This document shows positions 55,468-64,000 of a stretch of 64,000 nucleotides of DNA, one piece after another. The stretch covers positions 55,903,471-55,967,470 of the forward strand of contig OY755046.1 of the NCBI GenBank assembly GCA_963576565.1, in the 5' to 3' direction. Origin of the DNA: Aspidapion aeneum (Eukaryota > Arthropoda > Insecta > Coleoptera > Brentidae). A program made the translations under genes and the position numbers. The notes under the pieces are model-generated. The model was not told the origin of the DNA. It worked only from the letters and a program-made list of their open reading frames with translations, and did not search any database. How positions within the stretch are numbered: position 1 is the first letter of the stretch; each line of letters opens with the position of its first letter.

Positions 55468-55612
55468 ACCGGCCGTTGCGATATCCTTTACCGAAACCAA
55501 AGCCTCTTGCTGGCACGCCATTGTGAAACGCGTATGTATGTAATCAAACAGACTGCTTATTTCAAGGCTCAAGGGCACGAACTGAATTCTCGAATTAGGA
55601 TTGCATGCATTG
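55468..55612. repeat. Dispersed repeat, inverted copy of 95-232
   Basis: See 95-232. Shared words include gcctcttgctggc, gtgaaacgcg and gaattctcga. Confidence 0.6.
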
Positions 55613-55879
55613 ACCCCCACTATGTTTTACATAATCACAGAAGTATCTGCCGCGTAGAACGCAAGGAGCCGGCGATTTTCGCCAAAGCGATGCTACTCTC
55701 GGGTCAAATCAAGAACGAAAGTTAATGAATTCTTATTCATTTTCTACGCGTACGACAGAGACAACTGCTTACATGGTTGTCTAAAACTCGTACAGGACTG
55801 GCACTAATTACGTCAAGTTTTAATAGTCACCAAGAAGCAATGCTTCCCTTTCTTACATGGACCGCACGCCCCTGGAGTA

Positions 55880-56130
55880 AAGGTTTAGAAATTTGAGAAA
55901 GCTATTCGCCCAATGGGTCCCGCATTTGCTTACGCAGGAAAAATAGCTGACTCATATAAGCTTTTCAGATACATTTTTAATGAGACTGGCCAGACATGAT
56001 AACCCTGAAAATAAGCAGCAGTCCAAACATTGTACAAAAAACTAACCAGTTTTAAAGAAACAAATGGCATCCCAGTCTGCTGGAAAAGGTCATGTCAACT
56101 ATTTTTTGTGGTGTGAAAGGAAAAAAGGAA
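55880..56130. repeat. Uninterrupted relative of the hAT target repeat
   Basis: It resembles 52290-52461 joined to 54331-54450: cagtccaaacattgtac, ctaaccagtttta and ggtcatgtcaa are shared in order. It serves as a paralogous empty site for the insertion at 52462-54330. Confidence 0.5.
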
Positions 56131-56929
56131 AACCAGAACAATAGCAAGTAACGCCCAGGTTTGGCAAAAAATAAAATTCTGTTCCATCAAAAAAATTTTC
56201 CATGCCAGAAGTCCGTATTGATCAGGTAGGCCATTTAAATGCTACATTGGTACAACTAAAAAAAAATCTGTCTGGCTAAAAATTTACGATAGATTCTAAA
56301 GTAATTGCAGTTACAAATGCCTAAGATAATGGAGAAAAGCAGGAAGAGGAAATTGAAAACATTCTTGCAAAATTTAATAGATATCTACCAAGCGAACTCG
56401 TTAATATACCTTTATTTGGAGGTAAATAGGAACCATAAAGCCTATACTTAGCAAAATAAACAATTTTGTATATGTTTTTTTTCAATCTTAATAAAGGCTT
56501 GTTATCGTTTATTAGTATCAAATGATAAAAAAATGCATGGTGAATGTATTGCAATTTATTGGTCTTTTATTATCCTTTTAAGTTGTTGTTTTTTAAGTTA
56601 ATTGATTAATCAAATTAGAAATCATTGCTTAAATACAATATTTTTCTTCTTTATCGGCTGATAACCCTGGTGAGTTGTTACCTTAATCAAAATTTTCCTA
56701 CAAACTGCTCTTTCTCTCTAACCTTCCTTCTTCAAAATTATCTAGATCTTCGATCCATCTACATCTTGGTCTGCCTTTCCATTTTCTTCCCATGAACCTT
56801 GTGCCTTTGACTGAGTGATTGATTAATTTATTTTTACAGCAATTTCGGTTTTTGGAGACTCTGACACTGTAGCTACATAGCCTATTGTATTTCTTGATGT
56901 GTTTTTTTAATTAAGGAGGTATGAGGACC

Positions 56930-57180
56930 TCGCGAGACGTAATAGTCTCTTTATTAGGGTTTTCTGCTAGTCAAACCTCTAGGAAGTTCCAGTTTTGCAG
57001 AAGGGTAGTACCAGGCACTCGTATACAATGTGGGCGGCTGATTGGTCGGTTGTTTGCAAATTCTGCAAGTGGACTCATCCCTTGAGATTTCCATTCTGTG
57101 AAGGTGTTTGACTTGTTTCATAAATAGCTTGTGGAGGTCACAGGTGAGTAATATTGAGGAGGACCTCACGTTTATTTTGC
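56930..57180 (-). pseudogene. LINE C-terminal tail fragment
   Basis: The minus-strand frame spells LFMKQVKHLHRMEISRDES, then CRICKQPTNQPPTLY, then a degraded end with LELPRGLTSRKP. This resembles the cysteine-bearing region after RNase H in Jockey/R1/I-type LINEs. Only about 75 residues remain. Confidence 0.45.
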
Positions 57181-57235
57181 TATGATTTCTATTCCGTGTT
57201 GAATTTTAATGGTTTCAATAGTGTTCATATATCTG

Positions 57236-57302
57236 GAGTCCCTGTATGTTGACATATTTTGATTTATTAATATATTCAAATATGTCAATATACAGGGACT
57301 CT
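57236..57302. repeat. Short near-perfect palindrome
   Basis: GAGTCCCTGTATGTTGACAT faces ATGTCAATATACAGGGACTC around a ~17-bp AT loop. It could be a tiny foldback MITE or a relic of one. Confidence 0.6.
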
Positions 57303-57465
57303 TCATCTACCTATCGTTTCGAAACCTTCGAACATTAAATCACTTCAACTCAATGTCTAGATCTTAGTTTTAAATTTTTAACAAAAAAACACAAATTTAC
57401 TATCTTAAATCTTGTCATGTTTACATTTAAGTCAAAAATATGTTTTTATTATATTTAAGTAGAAT

Positions 57466-58250
57466 AGATTGTACGGTAGAATTCTTAGAGATCTAATAGA
57501 GAATGTACAAGAAGAAGAAGAGAAAACTGGGTTTCGTGCAGGCAGATCTTGTAGTGATAATGCTTTTTGTTTTAAACAAGTAATTGAGAAAAAAAGTAAA
57601 CATGGAGTATATGATGAAAAAGTTAACGGAGAATACCCAAATTGGGGGTAAACAGTGAAAGACAAGATACAGTTATTATGTAATGAAACCGAATCGAGTG
57701 AGTTAGAACTAGGCAATGGACAAACAATTCTCCATGCAATAAGTATGTATACTTGGGTGCCACATTTGACAAGACAGAAACAGACTATAAAGAACTGGAA
57801 AAAAGAATAGTAGAAGCAAAAAAGGTTATTGGATGTCTTAACAGTATTTTATGGAGAGGAGAGATAAAAAAGAATGTAAAATTTAACATAAGCATGCTGT
57901 TGTATGGAATAGAGACTTGCCGCGTAACAGAAAAATACAAAACAAAAATGGAAAGTGTTGAAATGTCATATAAGAAGTGAGATTATAAAAAAAAAGAATG
58001 GGAATTGAGGGAAGCATAACGGATAACATCACAAAAAGACAACTGATATGGTATGGCCATGTACAACGGATGAACGAGGAAAGATTACCAAAGCAGGTCT
58101 TAGAATGGCAACCAATTAGGCGCAGAAAAAGAGGGCATCCTAAACTAGAATGGCAACAGTCAATCCAAAGATCAATGAGTCAAAAAAACCTGACAGAAGA
58201 TGACTGTCAAGATCGGAGGGGAGAACATGCGTCAGAAAACGTATAAAAAC
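57466..58250 (+). pseudogene. RTE-like non-LTR retrotransposon, copy B (internally deleted)
   Basis: Frames spell YGRILRDLIENVQEEEEKTG (RT N-part), GFRAGRSCSDNAFCFKQVIE, then jump over the RT core to GATFDKTETDYKELEKRIV, LLYGIETCRVTEKYKTK, QLIWYGHVQRMNEERLPKQV and RRKRGHPKLEWQQSIQRSMS. The FADD active site is deleted. Stops and frame changes are present. It extends further 5' than copies A and C. Confidence 0.75.
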
Positions 58251-58429
58251 GTTCTAAACCGACATAGTAATTATAGAATAGTGTATTTAAATAGTTTAGT
58301 TACAAGTGTTCTCAGTCTCCGAGACCAGCTTACAGCTGATTTGGACTTATTGTTTAAACAACATCCAGTTGATTTTTGTGAGATAATTAAGTATTTAAAA
58401 ATGTTAAAAAAATTATTTTTGTTTAAATA

Positions 58430-59095
58430 AATTAAAAAAAAAAGCTTTAGTATTCTAAGCTTGAGCCAATCATTTATGTAGTTTTTGTGAAATTCCAGAT
58501 ATGTGTTTTGGAATTATAAATGATTTTTGTGGTTCTCTTTATGCTAAAGACGTGCATTTTTATTGCTTCTTCATTCCTGGTCTCCAGCAGCCACGCAGGG
58601 GTGTTTTGCCGGGGTTAGAATTATAGATGCAGATTGAAACAACTTTAAAGTTTATTTGGAGTTTCGATTGCTGCTTGGCTATCTGAAAAGATTGTAATAT
58701 CCTTATTTCTAACAGTATTTAGTGAAAAATAGGGAAATAAGGTATCATGTAATTAATAAACTAACAGAAATAAACGGGAAATCGAAGCAAACTTTACTGA
58801 AACCGCAGAAAAACGCCTGTTTGTCGGCTGTGGTGGAGAAATGACCAATGTCTTTTTTTTAATGAAATGTGAAATTAAAATTAATGGGTATGGGTGTCTA
58901 ATTTAATACTTTTGCCGCTATCGCATTTCAAGGGCAGCAAACTCGGCGGTTATTCCGCTATTTTGCAACTGTATAAGTATAAGTTACCCACAAATTTCAC
59001 TTGTTTTTTTTTTAAATTAATTTTCATATTGAATCTAGTAAACCGCCGGTCAGGGCACCATAGTTTATTATAAAGGACAAATAGAAATTGAAAGA
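58430..59095. other. AT-rich stretch, no supported feature
   Basis: Nothing recognisable on either strand. Confidence 0.4.
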
Positions 59096-60200
59096 GAATG
59101 ATTTTCATGAACAAGAAGAAGAAAAAGAAGAAGAGCAAAGTGGGTTTCGTGCAGGCAGATCTTGTAGTGATAATGATTTTTGTCTAAAATAAGTAATTGA
59201 GAAAAGGAGCGCCAGAAATATAGAGACTTATGTTACCTTTGTGGACCTACAAAAAGCATATGATACCGTTCCAGTAGACAGTGTTAGAGCAAACTAATAT
59301 CAATCATACATACAAAAAATCGATAAAATAACTAAACAAAAGGTCAAAATCTAAAATTAAAATTGGAAATCGACTATCAAAAGAATTCCTGGTAACGAAA
59401 GGCTTAAGACAGGGATTTTGTATCTCTCCAACTCTTTTTAAAATATATATTGCAGTAGCTTTAAAAAACTGGAAACATAATGTGCACGGCATGGGAATAC
59501 AACTTAACGACCGATTTACCATATACACACTACAGTTTGCTGACGACCAAGTTATTGTAGGTAATAATAAAGAAGACAAGGAGTATATGATGAGAAAGAA
59601 GAAGACCAAAAGTGGGGATTAACAGTGAACGCAAACAAGACACAGTACTTATGTATTGGAAGCGAATCCAGTAAGTTAGAACTAGACAATGAACAAACAA
59701 TATCTCCATGCAATGAGTATATACTTGGGTGTCACATTTAATAAGACAGGAACAGACTGTAAAGAACTGGAAAAAAGAATAGTAAAAGCACAAAAGGTTA
59801 TAAAATGTCTTAACAGTATTTTATGGAGCCAAGAAATAAAAAAGAATGTAAAATTTAACATACATGAAACAATGGTGAAAAGCACGCTGTTGTATGGAAT
59901 AGAGACTTGTCGCGTAACTGAAAAATACAAAACAAAAATGCAAAGTGTCGAAATGGATGCAATAAGAAATCAATGAGAATATCTAGAACAGATCACATCA
60001 TCATCATAAAAGAAAGAATGGGATTTGAAAGAAGCATAACGGACAACCAATGGGGCGCAGAAAAAGAGGGCGTCCTAAACTAGAATGGCAACAGTCAATC
60101 CAAAGATCAATGAGTCAAAAAAACCTGACAGAAGATGATTGTCAGGACAACGTGGAAAAACGTTCAAAACCGTCATAGTAGTAGTAGTAGTACAAATAAA
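59096..60200 (+). pseudogene. RTE-like non-LTR retrotransposon, copy C
   Basis: Broken frames show SGFRAGRSCSDNDFCLK, TYVTFVDLQKAYDTVPVD, GLRQGFCISPTLFK, the active site QFADDQVIVGN near 59535, YLGVTFNKTGTDCKELEK, LLYGIETCRVTEKYKTKM and the C-terminal WQQSIQRSMSQKNLTED. Several stops and frameshifts. It ends in a (TAG)n run at about 60175-60190, a plausible 3' repeat tail of the element. Its 5' boundary coincides with that of copy A. Confidence 0.75.
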
Positions 60201-60900
60201 AAATCGTATAAAATTATAAAGGAAATGGCATAACTTTTTGATTGCAACCTCTTTACTGCCATGCTTAATGAAAACGTCGTATCTACATAAGGATTGCCAT
60301 AGCAAATACGGCATTTTCATTAAGCAAAGCTCAATCTTATATAAGGTTGGACCTTAGGTTAGGTTTCTTTTGCAATTAATTGACCAATGAGGTTAGGTTA
60401 CCACCGATTTTAACCTTTCAAAAGAAGGATAGGGGAGCTAATTAAAGCAAAAAAAACAGACATTTTTATATTTTTATGTATTTTTGGATACAAAAACGAC
60501 ATTGTTAATTATTTGCAATTTAAATTTGCCGCCAAACTTACGTGATACCGATGTGTATGAGAGGAAGAGAGACGGGACCAGTATACATGAAAAGAAAAGA
60601 GAGAGTTGCGCATGCTAAACCCAGCTCCTTTTTATGATTTTGTCCGGTTTTGATAAAAGATGTTATACTAAATTTTGCTTTTGCTCTTTTCTTCTTTGAT
60701 GAATGGCGTTTTTGATAATATCCGGTTATTTATTAATATTTCCGTGTTTAATATTGGACCGCTACACCATTTTTCTTTACAATCTTGAACGATTTTTTAT
60801 TGTCATTTATTACGATGGATAGGGATTCCGCCGTTTTACTCAAAACCATAAATTTACAATATTCAAACTAGAGAGGGGCTAAAATTAAAGAACAAAAACT
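60201..60900. other. Unassigned sequence
   Basis: Contains scattered taggttaggt words near 60350-60400 and no coding evidence. Confidence 0.4.
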
Positions 60901-61834
60901 CCCACATAGCACAAAAATCACATCAAAGTTAAATTAACGTGAACAAAAATAACAAAGTTTTTTTTACTTGAAATCAACCTCATACCATGTAATATTTATT
61001 TTGTTACATCTACATGCTTAAAGATAACTTAAAAAAAACAAGGAAAACTCAAGCTATAAAAATGTACTTTTTGCTGAAGTTTCTGGTGCTGTGTATATAA
61101 CGTGTTTTTTACCCTCGTCATTTTCATGTACCAAATTCACACTTGAAAATTCCTCCACAACATGTTCTAAAACGCCACTAGGTTAAGACTTCTCAAACCT
61201 ACTAACTTTCTGCGTCTTTTTTGGTAAGGTTTTTTTAATAACATTTTTTTAACTTAAAAGAGACGCGAAATGAAGTTATAAAAGTTTACTAGTTTAAGAC
61301 TACAACACTCAAGATGGCGCTCAAGGCAAGACAAAATATCTATATATCTATCTATATACATTATGTTTTTTTTAAAAGCTAAACAAGATTTTTTAACAGT
61401 AAACACTTTCACATCATTTCCTTAACAGGCTTTTGGAGTTTAGAGGCCAAAGCGTACTGCCTCATAGATTTTGGTCAGTGAAAAATCCCGACAATAGGTG
61501 GCGCTGCTGCTAGTAAAATCTCAAATATATACGGTAGAAAAGCCATGCAAGTCGAGTTTTAAAATTCGTGTAGAAAAGGCGTGAATCTAATGTTGTTATT
61601 TTAACGTTGATAAAAATCACTTGAAACTAACGTAAAAACATTGCTGTTTTAATTTGATAATGGCGTTATTAAAACGCAGTTTTTAGCAACGTTATTTTTT
61701 ATAACGTTAATGAATGACTTATTAAGCTTGTTTTTATATATGAAATAAACGTTTTTTTCTAGCAGTTTTTAAAATCAACGTTTTTTTTTCTCACGCCTTT
61801 TTTACGAGTTAAACACGTGATTGTGCTATGTGGG
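60901..61834. mobile_element. CCCACATAG inverted-repeat element, copy 2
   Basis: Starts CCCACATAGCAC and ends GTGCTATGTGGG, 934 bp, flanked by CT on both sides. It is highly similar to 12916-13845 along its length. Relative to copy 1 it lacks a short stretch after aacactttcaca (near 61415) and has an extra block before the right end (near 61725-61770). Non-coding. Confidence 0.7.
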
Positions 61835-61840
61835 CTTATA

Positions 61841-61905
61841 GAATCTCGAACCTGGAACCTGCGTCTATGTACGCCAATACCCTAGTCGTTCCAGCTGAGC
61901 ACACA
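61841..61905 (-). repeat. tRNA-like SINE head
   Basis: On the minus strand GTGCTCAGCTGGAACGAC (A-box region, about 61885-61902) and GGTTCGAGATTC (B box, 61841-61852) lie at tRNA-like spacing. No clear anticodon or acceptor stem, so this is probably a SINE relic rather than a tRNA gene. Confidence 0.4.
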
Positions 61906-62307
61906 GTTCCTTAATTTCACCCCCTCCCTAACTTGATTATGGTTGTGCAGGAAATATATTTTTTAAAACTACAAATTATTTTTCTTCTGTTTTTCGAAAC
62001 CTGTATAGCAACAAACTTTTTTAGTTTCTCTTTAAAAAATGATCTCATTTCAAGCAAGTCAGAAGTGATCTAATCTGTTACCTACTTACAAGTGTGGGAC
62101 TACCGGTTTAATAGATAATTATCCACAAATCAGTTTATGCAGCAAAAAAACGTTTGTTTTGACTAGGTAATTATAAATTTGTAATCAATAATATACTGCT
62201 CCCACATTTTCACATAATTACTTGGAAATTTTTTGCAGTAATTTCAGCGCATCTGCAAGTGTAAATTGATGAACAACAATTTTTTGTGTAAATTGCATAC
62301 ACTTGTT

Positions 62308-62525
62308 CAGTAGCGTGTCGTGGATAAAAGGGCGGGGGGGGGGCGGCGAAGACTTTAAGGGGCGCAAATATCGGTATGGGAGTCAAGTAAATTACAAACC
62401 TTTTTTTAAAACAATAACACTATTAATTTTATTTTTTTCTCAAAGGACGCCAGGGGCGCCAAGCGCAGAGGGGCGGGGGGGGAGGCGTTCGCCCCCCCCC
62501 TGGTCCCCTATACGACACGCCACTG
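62308..62525. mobile_element. hAT MITE, CAGTAGCGTGTCG ends
   Basis: The left end CAGTAGCGTGTCGTGG and right end TACGACACGCCACTG are inverted. The flanks CACTTGTT (62300-62307) and CATTTGTT (62526-62533) form an 8-bp duplication with one mismatch. G and C runs near both ends, 218 bp, non-coding. Confidence 0.75.
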
Positions 62526-62747
62526 CATTTGTTACGTATTGCCTATTTCCACTGTTAGGTATATTTTCATCGCACTTTTGTGTACAAAAAAATTTAGTGT
62601 AGGATACCTAATTTTATAAGCTTATTTCTCCTATTAAATGATCACCATTGCGTTTGTCATTTTGAATCAAGTTGGCGCGATATGTTATCTTTATGTTTTA
62701 ATTTTCAGATTAAGCGATTCGGAACTTCATCATACTTTAACACTCCT

Positions 62748-63690
62748 CAATATACATTATTTTTTTAAAAATTAACAATATCAATGTAAAAATTAAATAA
62801 AAATACAAATAAAATAAAGGTAAAAATCCACACCCTCACATCCTTCGATAAAATAATAACATTAAAAAAAAATTATTTCATCCAGACCGGAATCTACTGG
62901 GATAGTCCCCAAAACTGCTGCAGAATTTCCTCTTTGTATAGCCAAACTTATTTTCTGTGTTATAAAATTACTTGCACGTTTATTTTTTGTTTTTAATTTA
63001 CAGACAATTTCATTTATAGATTTTTTCCCTTCTTCCCCCCAAGGACCAAAAGTTTCCACAGAGAATGGTATAAAATGAAATCTATCTTCAAGCTCTTTAT
63101 ATTTTTGTTGTTTTAACCTTTCACCTATTTCAGCTGCTGAACCAGCTTTTATAGATGTTTTTGTAATACATGATTCAGCCAATGTATCTCTACAGGTAGC
63201 ATCCCACAAGAGGGCTTTACCTTTCTTCCATGGAACTAAAGTTAGTCCGTCAACACGTTTCCCGTCACTACGACAAATATTCTGTGGTTCAAGTACAGCT
63301 GGAATGTCCACAGAATTTAGTGCACGTTTGAGTATATCATTCAGTAACCTGTGCCCAACGACCTGCATTCTTGTTGCAGCATAGTCCATGCAGACCATAT
63401 TTATCAACTTTTTTGCCGCAAATGCAGTCGTGTGGTTCAACAACAGTTCTCCAATTCGAAGTGATACAGAAATTCGAAATGAAGGATCATCAAGAAGATT
63501 GCCTAAAGTAGATGACGGTAAAGCTTTTAACCATGCAGAACTTTCCGGTTCTTGCAAAGCCAAGAGACGCGCTTTCATTAACATTGATTTAGAAATTAAA
63601 ATAATTGTATCAACAAGAGATTTACAGAGAGTTAAATCTAAATTATTTTGGTCAGGTTTACAATTAATTTCAGAAAAGTTTCCTATATTT
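62748..63690 (-). pseudogene. Retroelement C-terminal ORF with restriction-like endonuclease signature
   Basis: The minus-strand frame 63584-62862 (240 residues) stays open upstream to at least about 63690. It reads LALQEPESSAWLKALPS, LLDDPSFRISVSLRIG, GHRLLNDILKRALNS, then KRVDG, KGKALLWDATC, KQQKYKELEDRFHFIPFSVE, FGPWGEEGKK and IQRGNSAAVLGTIP. The order H..LND, K-x-V-D, then D in a hydrophobic strand followed by K..KY resembles the restriction-like endonuclease (PD...D type) that follows RT in R2/NeSL-type elements; the usual P is V and the expected cysteines are mostly lost. RT is not in view. The 3' tail matches the fragment at 39886-40270. Function is inferred. Confidence 0.5.
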
Positions 63691-63699
63691 TTATATAAA

Positions 63700-64000
63700 T
63701 TTAAGCCTCAGTGTAGATTAGAGTTGGGCAAAACAGTGATTTTCGACTAACCGGTAAAGTAGCGACAGCGATTTATAAGTAACTAGTGATTTTTAACGGT
63801 GATTTCAATCACTGTATAAAATATTTCTTTTATTCATTCTTCATTCACTATTTTACCTAGTAAAATATGTCTATTATTTAATCTTCATTCACTATTTTAC
63901 CTAGTATTACAGAGAGCTGCGGCTGCGGCTATATAGTTATTTCGACCGGGAAAAAGGTTACCTACTATTCGGTAGTGCTATTGATTTAACCGGTTAGTTG
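63700..64000. other. Window end with a short direct repeat
   Basis: A ~24-bp phrase (cttcattcactattttacct) occurs twice, near 63839 and 63883. No gene. Confidence 0.45.

Overview
This window looks like a gene-poor, AT-rich stretch of an arthropod (most likely insect) genome made almost entirely of transposable elements nested in one another. I found no convincing host protein-coding gene, no rRNA, no canonical tRNA gene and no CRISPR. The organism call rests on BEL/Pao, RTE-like and Jockey-like retroelements, mini-me-type repeats with TGTC microsatellites, hAT and TA-target inverted-repeat elements, and TTAGG-like degenerate pentamers. The exact order cannot be told from the sequence.

Layout. 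1-2.5 kb: a tandem ~480-bp repeat carrying hammerhead ribozyme motifs, then dispersed repeat R with a hAT-like element inside it and a pogo/Tigger-like MITE inside that. 2.8-5.9 kb: a 409-bp TA-target MITE, then a 2.6-kb TA-target inverted-repeat element wrapped around a second long inverted repeat, which encloses a non-LTR reverse transcriptase fragment. 6.4-9 kb: a hairpin-ended repeat and the first copy of a second hammerhead-bearing family, interrupted by a MITE. 10-14 kb: two hAT elements with perfect 8-bp target duplications and a composite element nested at least two deep. 14-29 kb: a tandem hammerhead repeat, tandem and polypurine repeats, a SINE-like tRNA relic, several MITEs, and an inverted copy of R split by a TA/TATA-flanked insertion. 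29.7-36.5 kb: a complete, young BEL/Pao LTR retrotransposon with an uninterrupted Gag-Pol frame. 37-42 kb: another hammerhead repeat, an RTE-like fragment, and a hAT relic holding a piece of an endonuclease-like retroelement. 42-47.6 kb: long inverted-repeat elements and a Mutator-like element with a 10-bp target duplication inside a LINE RNase H region. 48-60 kb: three RTE-like copies, a Jockey-like RT remnant and a hAT element enclosing a 5'-truncated RT. 60-64 kb: a second CCCACATAG element, a hAT MITE and a longer copy of the endonuclease-like ORF.

The most interesting signal is five near-complete type I hammerhead ribozyme motifs on the minus strand (three in one family, two in another), plus one broken copy. 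They lie in repeats of about 480-510 bp with head-to-tail arrangement and very short palindromic stem III. In one copy stem II carries a compensatory base-pair change. This architecture matches retrozymes (non-autonomous retroelements that use circular RNA) or the hammerhead-bearing ends of Penelope-like elements. The only large intact coding region is the BEL/Pao polyprotein; other coding traces are truncated or decayed. Several insertions can be read precisely because the window also holds an unoccupied copy of the same target repeat.
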